Notes: a model not told the origin generated them from the letters alone. A DNA stretch of 64,000 nt from Cetobacterium somerae (GCF_022430525.1 NZ_CP092519.1:620001-684000), one strand, 5' to 3'. Positions 53,379-63,639 are shown, counted from the first letter of the stretch. Program-made: numbers and translations.

Positions 53379-56156
53379 TTATTCCTCCTTTTCTGGCAAA
53401 AGAATAACTTCTACACAGTTTTTTATATTAAGTGCTCTATTAGAAAAATTTATAATAGAGTTATAGTTTACTGTCTTATTATACCTCATAGGAGTATAAA
53501 ATTCATAGTCAGATATTAAATTTTTTTTCTCTAGGTAATTATTCCAAAAATTATTGGTATTTAATGCAGTCTCAAAATTTAGTTTATAGTTTTTTTGAAT
53601 ATCTAAAATTTTATTTTCTGGAAAAGTTCCTTTTTGAATATTTTCAATAGTATTTTTGACTTTAGATATAACTTCATCAACTCTTTTAGTATCTGTACTA
53701 AACATAATTTGAAGATAATTTTCACCGAAATTTAATTTTTCAAGGTTAGAATATGAAGAAATAGAATAAACACCACCAATTTTTTCTCTAACATCTTCGA
53801 TTAGGAGTATATTTAATAAATTAGAAAAAGCTCCATATAAAACTCTATTTTCTAATGAAAAATTACTTTGATAAGGAAAAGTTAAAATAACTGTAGCTTT
53901 TTTATCAATTCCTTTAATAATAGTTTTTTTAACAGACTCAGTAGGATAAACTACATTTAAGTCTTTATATTCTAATTGATTAGCATTTATAGGAAGATTA
54001 GCAAAGTAATAATCTAAATTTTTAATTAAAGCTTGCTCATCAATAGAACCTGTAACAACTAGTTTATAATTTTTAAAATTACTAAATAAATGTTCAAATG
54101 TATTTAAAAGAGATTCTTTGTTAACATAAGAAATATCATCTATTTCTAAAGGAATTTTTCTTGGATGATTGTTATTTAAAGTTTCTAGATATGTTTTTTT
54201 TAATAAAGCTTTAGGAGAAAAGTCTCTATTTTTTATTAACTCTCTATTTGTTTTTAAATTTGATTCAATAATATTTTCATCAAATTTTGGATTAGAGATA
54301 AGTGTTCTAAAAAACTTTAATGCTTCAGAAAGATTCTCTCTATTTGTAGATATTGTAAACCCTTGTGTATAATCATCAATAAATGGTTCAATACTAAAAT
54401 TTTTTCCTTTGAAATATAACTCTAGAGAGCTATAGTTAATATCTCCTACTCCAGAATTGGAAAGAATTTCTGGAAGGAAAAGTGAATTAATGTATTCAGG
54501 GTATTCTAAACTAGAGCTACCTTGTAATTTAGTTAATTTAAAAGTTATCTTATCTTTATCAAAGTTAGTTTCTTTATAAAGAACTTCTATTCCATTTGAA
54601 AGAAGTAGTTTTGTATAATCTTTTTCTTTTGTAATAATTTTAGAAGTACCGGGTATTAAACTTAATTCTGGTAATTCAGTTTTAAAAGATTTTTCTTCAA
54701 TAGAGGTTGTATTTTTTGTTAAAAGTAAATCAATTAAAGATTTAATTTCATTTGTTTTAGGTAGCTTATCTTTCATATTTTCTCTAGAAGTTATTAAAAC
54801 GTCGTAATTTAAAGAAGTAAGATTACTGGCAATATTTTTTAAATCATCAATAGTTATACTTTTTAAAATATTTTCAGTTAATTCATATTCCGCATCAGGT
54901 TCCATAAAAATATTATTATTTAAAATATAATCAATGATAGAATCCATGTAGATATCATTTTTAATACTTTCTTTATTGTTAACAATAGTCTTTAGGTTGT
55001 TTAAAAGATTTATTTTTTCATTTTCTAATTCTTGAGACGAAACTCCATTTAATGAAATACTTTTTAAATTATCAATTATATCTGTTATAGATTTATTTAT
55101 ATTTTCGTCCTTTATAAGTGCTGAAATTGCATAAATTCCAGTGTTTTTATTAAGAGGAAAATTATAAATAGAGGAATATACAAAAGGTGAATCTTTATCT
55201 TTAGATAAAATAGAAAATCTAGTATTTAAAATAGAATTAAGTAAGATTTTTTCTAAGTTGTTCTTAAATGAGGCTATAGTGTTGATAGTAGATATAGGTT
55301 CTTTCCACATTAAATTAAAATTAGTTGTAGTAAGTTCAGGATCAGTAAAAATAGTAACTGAATCCTCAAGGGGTAAAGCTATTTCATAGTCTGTACTAAC
55401 AATATTTGTTTTGTTTTTTAATGATGCAAAATTATTAGTAATAAGGTGTTTGATATCTTCAGGATTAAAATCTCCAACAGCAATAACAGCCATATTTTCT
55501 GGTTGATACCATTTTTCATAATAGTTTCTAAGTTTTTTAGAAGTTGCATTCTTTATAGTTTCAGGAAAACCTATAGGAAATCTCTTAGAATACCAAGAAT
55601 CACCATATAAGATTTTCTTTTGTAAATCTCCAACTCTTTGAGAAATTCCCTGTCTTAGTCGCCACTCTTCAATAATTATGTTTTTTTCACTTTCAACATC
55701 TTTTGGATCGAGAGTTACCTCTGATGCCCATTCTTTAAGAACATTAAAACCAGTTTCTAAATCTGACTTAGAAGTGGGAACTTGAAGTTTATAAACCGTT
55801 TCAGAAAAACTGGTATATGCATTTAAATCTCCACCAAAACTCAAACCTAAAGATTGAAGATATGTAACAAGCTCATTTTTTTTATATTCTGTAGTACCAT
55901 TGAAAGCCATATGTTCTAAAAAATGTGCTAATCCTTGTTGATCTTCTTCTTCGTAAAGAGAGCCAGCTTTTACAACGAGATTTAAAGATGCCCTATTTTC
56001 AGGTTTTTTATTTTTAAATATATAGTAATGCAAACCGTTTTCAAGTTTTCCGGAAATTAGATTGTTAGATACTTGTAGATTTGGTTGGTTACTCGCAAAA
56101 ATAAAAAGTTGTAAAATTAAAAATATTATAGTAAATGGAAATATTCTTTTTTTCAT
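53379..56156 (-). CDS. Exported M16 family zinc metallopeptidase (PqqL-like)
   Basis: A 925-residue two-unit insulinase-family protease with an N-terminal signal peptide (about residues 1-21, ending FIFASN). The zinc motif HFLEH is at residues 78-82 and the third zinc ligand lies in VESEKNIIIEEWRLR near residue 157. The second M16 unit (about residue 510 onward) lacks the HxxEH motif, as is usual for the inactive half. It likely digests peptides in the periplasm. RBS AGGAGG. It heads a minus-strand operon. Confidence 0.9.
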   Translation of the reverse strand: MKKRIFPFTIIFLILQLFIFASNQPNLQVSNNLISGKLENGLHYYIFKNKKPENRASLNLVVKAGSLYEEEDQQGLAHFLEHMAFNGTTEYKKNELVTYLQSLGLSFGGDLNAYTSFSETVYKLQVPTSKSDLETGFNVLKEWASEVTLDPKDVESEKNIIIEEWRLRQGISQRVGDLQKKILYGDSWYSKRFPIGFPETIKNATSKKLRNYYEKWYQPENMAVIAVGDFNPEDIKHLITNNFASLKNKTNIVSTDYEIALPLEDSVTIFTDPELTTTNFNLMWKEPISTINTIASFKNNLEKILLNSILNTRFSILSKDKDSPFVYSSIYNFPLNKNTGIYAISALIKDENINKSITDIIDNLKSISLNGVSSQELENEKINLLNNLKTIVNNKESIKNDIYMDSIIDYILNNNIFMEPDAEYELTENILKSITIDDLKNIASNLTSLNYDVLITSRENMKDKLPKTNEIKSLIDLLLTKNTTSIEEKSFKTELPELSLIPGTSKIITKEKDYTKLLLSNGIEVLYKETNFDKDKITFKLTKLQGSSSLEYPEYINSLFLPEILSNSGVGDINYSSLELYFKGKNFSIEPFIDDYTQGFTISTNRENLSEALKFFRTLISNPKFDENIIESNLKTNRELIKNRDFSPKALLKKTYLETLNNNHPRKIPLEIDDISYVNKESLLNTFEHLFSNFKNYKLVVTGSIDEQALIKNLDYYFANLPINANQLEYKDLNVVYPTESVKKTIIKGIDKKATVILTFPYQSNFSLENRVLYGAFSNLLNILLIEDVREKIGGVYSISSYSNLEKLNFGENYLQIMFSTDTKRVDEVISKVKNTIENIQKGTFPENKILDIQKNYKLNFETALNTNNFWNNYLEKKNLISDYEFYTPMRYNKTVNYNSIINFSNRALNIKNCVEVILLPEKEE

Positions 56157-56291
56157 TGATAAAACCTCCTCGTATAAGTTAAAGATATTTAGATAGTAAC
56201 ATTTTATAAGTTTTATTAAAAGGATTATTTAGTAGATTTTTTTAGATAAAATTGTTAAAATATGACGAATAAATAATAAATGGAGGATAAC

Positions 56292-57908
56292 GTGAGAGTA
56301 AAGGACAAAAAGAAATTCTTTAGATTTTTAATACTAGTAACAATTTTTATTTTTACAATTTCTTGTGGGGTTAAAAGATTTGTTTTTAATGATGAACCTA
56401 AAAAAGTAGAAATGGTAAGTGATGAAATAAAAGTGGATGTTTTATCTTTAAATAAAGTGAATACAGACACAGAATTAAAAAAAAAAGATTCTATTATAGA
56501 AGAGGATAAAAAAGAGGTAGAGTTAAAAAGTATAGCTGAACAAAAAATGCCTGAAATAAAAGAAGAAGCATTAATAAATGAGCAAAACGAACAAAAGAAT
56601 ATTGAAAAAAATACAGTAAATAACTCAAGATATATTAAAAATCAAACACTGTTTGTTTATAAAGATGAAATGCAAAAAGAAAAAATAGACACTTTGAGAA
56701 AAGGTACAAGAGTTGATATTATAGATGAAAAAGAAATAACTGTAAATGATAAGAAAAAATCATTATTAAAGATTCAATATAAAAAAGATTTAAAAATCAA
56801 GAATGGTTGGATAAGTAAAGTAGATTTAGCAAATAGTTTAAATGAAGTTTTGCCAAAAGAATGGAAAAATTTAGATTTTGCAACAGATTATCCAACTAAT
56901 AATTTTAGTAATAATCCAAGAGTGGATGTAAAGGGAGTGTATTTAAATATTTATACAATTGGAAGTACTAAAAAAATGGAGAGACTTATAAATCTTGCAA
57001 ATACAACAGAAATAAACGCTTTTGTAATAGATATAAAAGATGATAATGGAGTATTATCTTTTGAAATGGAAGCTCCTAAAAAATTTGGGATACCAGTTAC
57101 GAAAAATTATCCAATAAAAAATATAAAAGAATTTATGAAAAAAATGAAAGAAAATAATATATATACTATAGCAAGAATTGTTTCATTTAAAGATCCAACG
57201 TATGCAAAAGCAAATCCGGATAAAGTTATTATCTCAAGAGATACAGGAAAACCATATACAAATAGCGATGGAATAATTTGGGTATCAGCCCACGATAGAA
57301 ATCTTTGGGATTATAATTTATCAGTTGCAGAAGAAGCAGCAAAAGCAGGATTTAATGAAATTCAATTTGATTATGTGAGATTTCCAGCTTCAAATGGTGG
57401 AAAATTAGATGCAAAATTAAATTATAGAAATACTAAAAATGAATCAAAACCAGAAACTATTCAAAAGTATTTAAAGTACGCAAAAGAAAGATTAAATCCA
57501 TTAGGTGTTTATACAAGTGCGGATGTTTATGGACAAGTAGGAACATTTAGTGATGATATGGGATTAGGACAACACTGGGAAGCTGTAACTCAAGTTGTAG
57601 ACTATATTTCACCAATGATGTATCCAAGTCATTATGGAAATGGAGCTTATGGAATAGCAGTTCCAGATGCACAGCCATATAAAACGATATATTACTCATT
57701 AAAAGATTCTATAAATAGAAATGAAAATGTAAATTCACCAGCAGTAATAAGACCATGGATTCAAGCTTTTACTGCAAAATGGGTAAAAGGATATATTCCT
57801 TATAATGAGAAAGAAATAAGAGAGCAAATTAAAGCGATGAATGACTTAGGAGTAACAGAGTATTTATTATGGAGTCCGAGCAATAACTATAAGATTACAG
57901 GTAAATAA
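56292..57908 (+). CDS. Lipoprotein with SH3-like and putative glycoside-hydrolase (DUF4015) domains
   Basis: A 538-residue protein. I choose GTG 56292, 5 nt behind GGAGG (56282-56286). An earlier ATG at 56280 overlaps that site. The N-terminus is a lipoprotein signal (FLILVTIFIFTISC, lipid cysteine about residue 25). A charged linker follows to about 105, then a bacterial SH3-like domain (about 110-180), then the putative glycosyl hydrolase TIM-barrel domain from VKGVYLNIYTIGSTKK onward, with FNEIQFDYVRFPASNGG and GVYTSADVYGQV. The substrate is unknown. It probably acts at the cell envelope. Confidence 0.82.
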   Translation: MRVKDKKKFFRFLILVTIFIFTISCGVKRFVFNDEPKKVEMVSDEIKVDVLSLNKVNTDTELKKKDSIIEEDKKEVELKSIAEQKMPEIKEEALINEQNEQKNIEKNTVNNSRYIKNQTLFVYKDEMQKEKIDTLRKGTRVDIIDEKEITVNDKKKSLLKIQYKKDLKIKNGWISKVDLANSLNEVLPKEWKNLDFATDYPTNNFSNNPRVDVKGVYLNIYTIGSTKKMERLINLANTTEINAFVIDIKDDNGVLSFEMEAPKKFGIPVTKNYPIKNIKEFMKKMKENNIYTIARIVSFKDPTYAKANPDKVIISRDTGKPYTNSDGIIWVSAHDRNLWDYNLSVAEEAAKAGFNEIQFDYVRFPASNGGKLDAKLNYRNTKNESKPETIQKYLKYAKERLNPLGVYTSADVYGQVGTFSDDMGLGQHWEAVTQVVDYISPMMYPSHYGNGAYGIAVPDAQPYKTIYYSLKDSINRNENVNSPAVIRPWIQAFTAKWVKGYIPYNEKEIREQIKAMNDLGVTEYLLWSPSNNYKITGK

Positions 57909-57917
57909 AAATAAATG

Positions 57918-57946
57918 TTTAAAAAAAGTATAGTGTATGATATAAT
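57918..57946 (+). promoter_or_regulatory. Promoter of truB
   Basis: TTTAAA (57918-57923), 17 bp, TATAAT (57941-57946), 31 bp before the TTG start. Confidence 0.65.
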
Positions 57947-57976
57947 GTCATTTGAACTAATTTAAAGGAGAAAAGA

Positions 57977-58834
57977 TTGGAAGGAATAATAGTTGTAGAT
58001 AAACCTATCGGTATAACTTCCTTTGATGTTATAAGGGTTTTAAGAAGAAATTTAAAAGAAAGAAGAATAGGACATACAGGAACTTTGGATCCTTTAGCAA
58101 CTGGAATTCTAGTTATTTGTGTAGGGAAAGCTACAAAATTAGCACAGGATATAGAAGGATATGAAAAAGAATATGTTGCAGATTTAGAACTTGGTTTTAA
58201 AACAGATACCTATGATATAGAGGGAAAAGTTTTAGCTAAAGTAGAAGAATTTAATATTTCTTATGAAAATTTTGAAGAAACATTACAAACATTTAAAGGA
58301 GATATAAAGCAAATACCACCAATGTATTCTGCTATAAAAGTGGATGGAAAGAAGCTTTATGAGTTAGCAAGAGAAGGTGTAGAGATTGAGAGAAAGGCTA
58401 GAGATGTTAGTATAAAAAATCTAGAGACTATATCTTTTGATGGAGTAAAGGCTAAAATTGATTGTACAGTTTCAAAAGGGACATATATTAGAAGTCTAAT
58501 TTATGATTTAGGTGAGAAATTAGGAACTTTTGCAACAATGACTGGTTTAAGAAGAACTAGGGTTGGAGAAGAGGATTTAGTAAGAGCATTCACGTTAGAA
58601 ACTATTGAAAAAATGGTATCAGAGAATGATTTTTCTTTCTTAGTTTCAATAGAGGATTATTTTAAATTTCCTAAAGTAGATATTGAAGATGAAAATGATT
58701 TAAAACTTTTTGTTAATGGCCAAAGATGTAAAAAAAGAATAAATGAAGGAAAATACAGAGTTTATTCTAAGAATAATTTTATAGGCTTAGGTGAGGTTAC
58801 AAAAGGATTATTAAAAGGTTACAAATATTATTAA
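57977..58834 (+). CDS. truB: tRNA pseudouridine-55 synthase
   Basis: Makes pseudouridine 55 in the T-loop of tRNAs. The 285-residue protein starts EGIIVVDKPIGITSFDVI and has the catalytic aspartate in GHTGTLDPLATGILVI, plus PPMYSAIKVDGKKLYELAREG and the KGTYIRSLIYDLG motif. The start is TTG behind AAAGGAG. typA follows 18 nt later. Confidence 0.95.
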   Translation: MEGIIVVDKPIGITSFDVIRVLRRNLKERRIGHTGTLDPLATGILVICVGKATKLAQDIEGYEKEYVADLELGFKTDTYDIEGKVLAKVEEFNISYENFEETLQTFKGDIKQIPPMYSAIKVDGKKLYELAREGVEIERKARDVSIKNLETISFDGVKAKIDCTVSKGTYIRSLIYDLGEKLGTFATMTGLRRTRVGEEDLVRAFTLETIEKMVSENDFSFLVSIEDYFKFPKVDIEDENDLKLFVNGQRCKKRINEGKYRVYSKNNFIGLGEVTKGLLKGYKYY

Positions 58835-58852
58835 TTATAGAGAGGAAGAAAT

Positions 58853-60658
58853 ATGAAGATTAAAAACATTGCAATTATTGCACACGTTGACCATGGAAAA
58901 ACAACTTTGGTTGACTGTTTATTAAGACAATCTGGAGTTTTCGGAGCTCACGAACTTGAAAAAGTTGCTGAGAGAGTAATGGACTCTAATGATATTGAAA
59001 AAGAAAGAGGAATAACGATATTCTCTAAAAATGCTTCAGTAAGATATGGAGATTGTAAAATTAATATTATAGATACTCCAGGACACGCGGACTTCGGTGG
59101 AGAAGTTCAAAGAATTATGAAAATGGTTGACTGTGTTGTTTTACTAGTAGATGCGTTTGAAGGACCAATGCCACAAACAAAATACGTATTAAAAAAAGCT
59201 TTAGAGCAAGGACATAGACCAATAGTTGTAGTAAATAAAGTAGATAGACCAAATGCAAGACCTGAAGAGGTTTTATACATGGTTTATGATTTATTCATCG
59301 AATTAAATGCTAACGAATTACAATTAGAGTTCCCTGTTGTATATGCTTCAGGAAAAGCTGGTTTTGCTAAAAAAGAGTTAAATGATAATAGTGACAATAT
59401 GCAACCTTTATTTGAAACAATAATAGAGCATGTTGAAGATGCAGAGGGAGATAATAACAAACCTACGCAATTTTTAATAACAAACATTGAGTACGATAAC
59501 TATGTTGGAAAATTAGCTGTTGGAAGACTTTATAATGGTACATTAAAAAGAAATCAAGATGTTATATTAATAAAAAGAGATGGAAAGCAAATCAGAGGAA
59601 AGGTTTCAGTTCTTTATGGATATGAAGGTCTAAAAAGAGTTGAAATTCAAGAAGCTTTCTCTGGAGATATAATCTCAGTTGCAGGGTTAGATAATATCGA
59701 CATTGGGGAGACAATTGCTGATTTTAATGAGCCAATTGCTTTACCAGTAATTGATATAGATGAGCCAACTTTAGCAATGACATTTATGGTAAATGACTCT
59801 CCATTCGCTGGAAAAGAAGGTAAGTTTGTAACATCTAGAAATATTTGGGATAGACTTCAAAAAGAGCTTCAAACAAACGTTAGTATGAGAGTAGAAGCGA
59901 CAGAAAGTCCAGATGCTTTCGTAGTAAAAGGAAGAGGAGAACTTCAACTTTCAATACTTTTAGAGAATATGAGAAGAGAAGGATTTGAAATTCAAGTTTC
60001 TAAACCAAGAGTTTTATTAAAAGATATTGATGGAGAAAAATATGAGCCAATCGAATTAGCAATGGTTGACGTTGATGATGCGTTCGTAGGTGTTGTAATT
60101 GAAAAAATGGGTATCAGAAAGGGAGAAATGATAACAATGACTCCTGGAACTGATGGATATACAAGATTAGAGTTTAAAGTACCTGCAAGAGGATTAATTG
60201 GATTTAGAAATGAGTTCTTAACAGATACAAAAGGAACAGGAATCTTAAACCATTCATTCTATGATTTCGAATTATATAAAGGTCCAATTCCAACAAGAGC
60301 TAAAGGAGTTTTAATCTCTTTAGAGCAAGGAACAACTGTAGCTTATGCTTTAGGTGGATTACAAGATAGAGGAGTATTATTTACTGATCCAGGAGTAGCT
60401 GTTTATGAAGGAATGATTGTAGGAGAACATAACAGAGATAACGATTTAGTTGTAAACGTATGTAAGGCTAAAAAATTAACTAACATGAGAGCATCAGGAA
60501 GTGATGATGCAATAAAGCTAGCTACACCTAGAAGATATACTTTAGAGCAAGCTTTAGATTATATAGCGGATGATGAGTTAGTAGAAATTACTCCAACTAA
60601 TATCAGAATAAGAAAGAAATTCTTAAAAGAGGGCGACAGAAGAAAAAACTCTAAATAA
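58853..60658 (+). CDS. typA: Ribosome-associated GTPase TypA/BipA
   Basis: Translational GTPase of the EF-G superfamily involved in 50S assembly and stress growth. At 601 residues it is standard length. The G motifs are AHVDHGKTT, the switch segment KERGITIFSKNASV, DTPGHADFGGEV and NKVDRP. The C-terminal TypA-specific block includes GPIPTRAKGVLISLEQGTTVAYALGGLQDRG-type sequence (residues about 480-510). RBS GAGAGG. Confidence 0.97.
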   Translation: MKIKNIAIIAHVDHGKTTLVDCLLRQSGVFGAHELEKVAERVMDSNDIEKERGITIFSKNASVRYGDCKINIIDTPGHADFGGEVQRIMKMVDCVVLLVDAFEGPMPQTKYVLKKALEQGHRPIVVVNKVDRPNARPEEVLYMVYDLFIELNANELQLEFPVVYASGKAGFAKKELNDNSDNMQPLFETIIEHVEDAEGDNNKPTQFLITNIEYDNYVGKLAVGRLYNGTLKRNQDVILIKRDGKQIRGKVSVLYGYEGLKRVEIQEAFSGDIISVAGLDNIDIGETIADFNEPIALPVIDIDEPTLAMTFMVNDSPFAGKEGKFVTSRNIWDRLQKELQTNVSMRVEATESPDAFVVKGRGELQLSILLENMRREGFEIQVSKPRVLLKDIDGEKYEPIELAMVDVDDAFVGVVIEKMGIRKGEMITMTPGTDGYTRLEFKVPARGLIGFRNEFLTDTKGTGILNHSFYDFELYKGPIPTRAKGVLISLEQGTTVAYALGGLQDRGVLFTDPGVAVYEGMIVGEHNRDNDLVVNVCKAKKLTNMRASGSDDAIKLATPRRYTLEQALDYIADDELVEITPTNIRIRKKFLKEGDRRKNSK

Positions 60659-60677
60659 TAATTAAAGAGGTATATCT

Positions 60678-61478
60678 ATGAAAAAATTATTGTTTGTAAT
60701 TTTACTATTATCAATCTTTGGAGGTTGTAGTGGTTTAAGTACAAAAAAGTATACGGAAGAAGAAATTATAGCAGCAGTAGTTGTAGATAATGTGTATATT
60801 TTAAATAGAGCAATAAAAAATGGTTTTAACATAGATCAACAATTAAAAAATGGAGATACTCTTTTAAGCTTAGCCTTAAAAGAGGACTCTTTACAAGTTA
60901 TAGCTAGTTTACTATCAAATGGAGCAAATATAACTAATGATTTGCCTGCAAAAAAGAATATAGGAACTGATTTAATAATTTCAGCAAGACCCCCAATTTT
61001 TTATGTAAATAGTATGGAAGCTTTACAAATGCTTTTAAATGATAAAGCTGAAGTAAATGTATTTACAAGTGATGGTGAACTTCTTTTGAATTTTTATATA
61101 AAAACAAGACCACAAGATTTAGCTATAGCCTTAATAGAAAATGGAGCTGAACTTAGGACTCTTGACTCTAGTGGGTGGTATACAATATTTTGGGCTGTTA
61201 ATATTGAAAATGAGGATATCTTAAAAGCACTATTAAAAAAAGATAGTGGACAATATTTATTGAAAGATAAAAAAGGAAATTATCCAATATATTATGCTAA
61301 TTCAAAAGAAATTATAAAAGAATTATTAAATGGTGAATATAATCTTAAAGAAAAAAATGTATATGGGGAAAATATATTAGGAGAAGTATATTTAAAAGTT
61401 AAAAAATTAGGTTATGATGATTTGATTCCTATTTTATTGAAAAAAGGAGTAAATCCTAACTATACCTCATATAAATAG
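60678..61478 (+). CDS. Ankyrin-repeat lipoprotein
   Basis: A 266-residue lipoprotein. The signal peptide KKLLFVILLLSIFGGC ends in a lipobox with lipid cysteine at residue 17. The rest carries degenerate ankyrin repeats: NGDTLLSLALKEDSLQVIASLLSNGAN, EALQMLLNDKAEVN, DLAIALIENGAELRTLDSSGWYTIFWAV and GYDDLIPILLKKGVNPN. These usually mediate protein binding. Function is unknown. It lies 19 nt after typA and ends at a terminator. Confidence 0.83.
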   Translation: MKKLLFVILLLSIFGGCSGLSTKKYTEEEIIAAVVVDNVYILNRAIKNGFNIDQQLKNGDTLLSLALKEDSLQVIASLLSNGANITNDLPAKKNIGTDLIISARPPIFYVNSMEALQMLLNDKAEVNVFTSDGELLLNFYIKTRPQDLAIALIENGAELRTLDSSGWYTIFWAVNIENEDILKALLKKDSGQYLLKDKKGNYPIYYANSKEIIKELLNGEYNLKEKNVYGENILGEVYLKVKKLGYDDLIPILLKKGVNPNYTSYK

Positions 61479-61491
61479 AAAATTATAAAAG

Positions 61492-61532
61492 TTAAGACAA
61501 GGATAGAATTTATTAGTTCTATCCTTGTTAAC
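61492..61532 (+). terminator. Terminator after the ankyrin lipoprotein gene
   Basis: ACAAGGATAGAA and TTCTATCCTTGT form a 12-bp stem with an 8-nt loop (TTTATTAG). The outer bases GTTA and TAAC can extend it. The T-tract is short. Confidence 0.8.
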
Positions 61533-61544
61533 TATTTAGTGAAC

Positions 61545-61573
61545 TTGAAAAAATGACAAAAATAATGTATAAT
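61545..61573 (+). promoter_or_regulatory. Promoter of trkH/ktrA
   Basis: TTGAAA (61545-61550), 17 bp, TATAAT (61568-61573), 31 bp before trkH. Confidence 0.82.
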
Positions 61574-61604
61574 TTCAAAAGCATTTTTTCATAGGAGGAA
61601 ATAA

Positions 61605-62951
61605 ATGATAAGAAAACTTTTAAGCCCTATAGATAGATTATCTTTTTCTAGAAAGTTAATACTAGGATTTTTTACAGCAATAATTTTAGGGTCGATATTA
61701 CTATACATGCCATTTTCTCTTCAAGATGGTCAAAAGATAAGTTTTTTAACAGCAATTTTTACAATAACATCAGCAATATGTGTTACAGGATTATCAGTTA
61801 TTGATATAAGTAAGGTCTTATCTTTTCAAGGTCAAATAATACTTCTTATTTTTATTCAATTGGGTGGTTTAGGAGTAATGACTTTTTCATCTTTATTTTT
61901 TCTTTTAATCGGGAAAAAAATTGGATATAAAGATAGAGAGTTAATAAAAGAGGAAAGAAATGCTGAGAATAGTGGAGAAGTTGTAGATTTTATAAAAAAA
62001 ATAATAATAATTGTTTTTTTAATAGAAGGAATAGGAGCATTTTTTTTAACATTGGAATTTTTAAAAATTTTTGATTTTTCAAAGGCTCTATATTATGGAA
62101 TATTTCATTCAATATCAGCTTTTTGTAATGCAGGATTTGCACTATTTTCAAATAATTTAGAAAACTATCCAGGAAGTGTATTAATGAATATGACGGTAGC
62201 GTATTTAATAATATTAGGTGGAATAGGATTCTCAGTAATAAATTCTGTATTAGTAGCAGTTCGAAGAGATGTAAAAAGATTTACGTTAACATCAAAAGTT
62301 GCTATATTAGTTTCAATGTTTTTAACATTTGTTGGAATGATTTTATTCTTTTTATTAGAATACAAAAACCCTTTAACAATTGGAAGTTTAAATTGGTTTG
62401 ATAAAGTTTTAGCATCTTTTTTTCAAAGTGTAACAACAAGAACTGCAGGGTTTAATACAGTTCCTATGGGAGCACTAAAACCGGCAACTATATTTATGTT
62501 TTGTATTTTAATGTTTATTGGAGCTTCTCCAGGATCAACTGGTGGAGGAATAAAGACAACAACAATAGGAGTAATAATTTTTTATGTTATAGGAGTTGTC
62601 CAAGGAAAAGAAAATATAAATGTTTTTAATCGAAGAATAAGCTGGGATATATTAAACAGAGCTTTAGCAATATTAATAATATCAATTATATACGTTTCTA
62701 TAGTAATAATGGCAGTTATGACAATAGAAGATATGAGTTTTGAGAAAGTTACATTTGAAGTGATATCTGCTTTTGCAACTGTTGGATTATCAATGGGTAT
62801 AACGGCAGATTTAAGTGTAATGTCAAAGATATTAATAATAATAACAATGTTTATAGGAAGATTAGGACCTATGACATTTGCTTTAGCCTTAGGAGAGAAA
62901 AAAGTTAAACAAAACTTAAGATATCCAAAAGAGAATATTTTAGTAGGTTAA
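61605..62951 (+). CDS. TrkH/KtrB family K+ uptake channel subunit
   Basis: A 448-residue potassium transporter subunit with four pore-loop repeats. Each retains the selectivity glycine: SAICVTGLSV, SISAFCNAGFALF, SVTTRTAGFNTV and SAFATVGLSMG. It has eight or more membrane helices. It works with the RCK protein encoded 16 nt downstream. Ktr-type uptake is often Na+-dependent, in keeping with the Na+ energetics elsewhere. RBS AGGAGGA. Confidence 0.93.
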   Translation: MIRKLLSPIDRLSFSRKLILGFFTAIILGSILLYMPFSLQDGQKISFLTAIFTITSAICVTGLSVIDISKVLSFQGQIILLIFIQLGGLGVMTFSSLFFLLIGKKIGYKDRELIKEERNAENSGEVVDFIKKIIIIVFLIEGIGAFFLTLEFLKIFDFSKALYYGIFHSISAFCNAGFALFSNNLENYPGSVLMNMTVAYLIILGGIGFSVINSVLVAVRRDVKRFTLTSKVAILVSMFLTFVGMILFFLLEYKNPLTIGSLNWFDKVLASFFQSVTTRTAGFNTVPMGALKPATIFMFCILMFIGASPGSTGGGIKTTTIGVIIFYVIGVVQGKENINVFNRRISWDILNRALAILIISIIYVSIVIMAVMTIEDMSFEKVTFEVISAFATVGLSMGITADLSVMSKILIIITMFIGRLGPMTFALALGEKKVKQNLRYPKENILVG

Positions 62952-62967
62952 TTAATGGAGGGAAATT

Positions 62968-63624
62968 ATGAAACAGTATGTAGTTATAGGTATGGGAAGA
63001 TTTGGTTCAAGTGTTGCAGAAACTTTGTATAAAGCAAATGAAGAAGTTTTAGCAATAGATGAATCTGAAGATATAATTCAGGAAGCTGTAAATAGTGGAA
63101 TAGTTGAAAATGCAGTTGTTGCAGATGCAACAGATGATAAAGAATTAAATAATATTGGATTAGAAGGATTTGATGTTGCTTTTGTATGTATTGGAGCTAT
63201 AGAACCAAGTATAATGGTGACTTTAAACTTAAAAGAATTAGGCGTAAAAAAGATAATTGTAAAAGCAGTATCTAGAAGACATGGAAAAGTTTTAGAAAAA
63301 ATAGGTGCAAATCAAGTTGTATATCCTGAAGAATATATGGGAAAAAGAGCCGCAATGGCTGCAATGGATCCTAATATGATAGAGCATTTTAGATTTTCAA
63401 AAGATTTTTTATTAGCAGAAATAAAATCACCTGAAATTTTTTGGAATAAAACACTTATAGAATTAGATATAAGAAAAAGATATAATGTAAATATTGTTGG
63501 AATAAAAAAAGGTAATAGAAATTTTATTCCAAATTTATCGGCAGATACTATAATTGAGCAAGGAGATATTCTTCTTGTTATAACAGATGCCAAGACAGCA
63601 GCAGAACTAAAGAATTTAAAGTAA
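62968..63624 (+). CDS. TrkA/KtrA family K+ channel regulatory subunit
   Basis: A 218-residue cytoplasmic RCK protein. The N-terminal Rossmann domain binds nucleotide (YVVIGMGRFGSSVAETL, with acidic residue in AIDESED), and a C-terminal TrkA-C domain covers about residues 135-218. A single RCK unit is of the KtrA form, not the double TrkA of E. coli. It forms the gating ring for the adjacent TrkH/KtrB. GGAGGG precedes the ATG. Confidence 0.93.
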   Translation: MKQYVVIGMGRFGSSVAETLYKANEEVLAIDESEDIIQEAVNSGIVENAVVADATDDKELNNIGLEGFDVAFVCIGAIEPSIMVTLNLKELGVKKIIVKAVSRRHGKVLEKIGANQVVYPEEYMGKRAAMAAMDPNMIEHFRFSKDFLLAEIKSPEIFWNKTLIELDIRKRYNVNIVGIKKGNRNFIPNLSADTIIEQGDILLVITDAKTAAELKNLK

Positions 63625-63639
63625 TAGAGAGGAGTAAAA

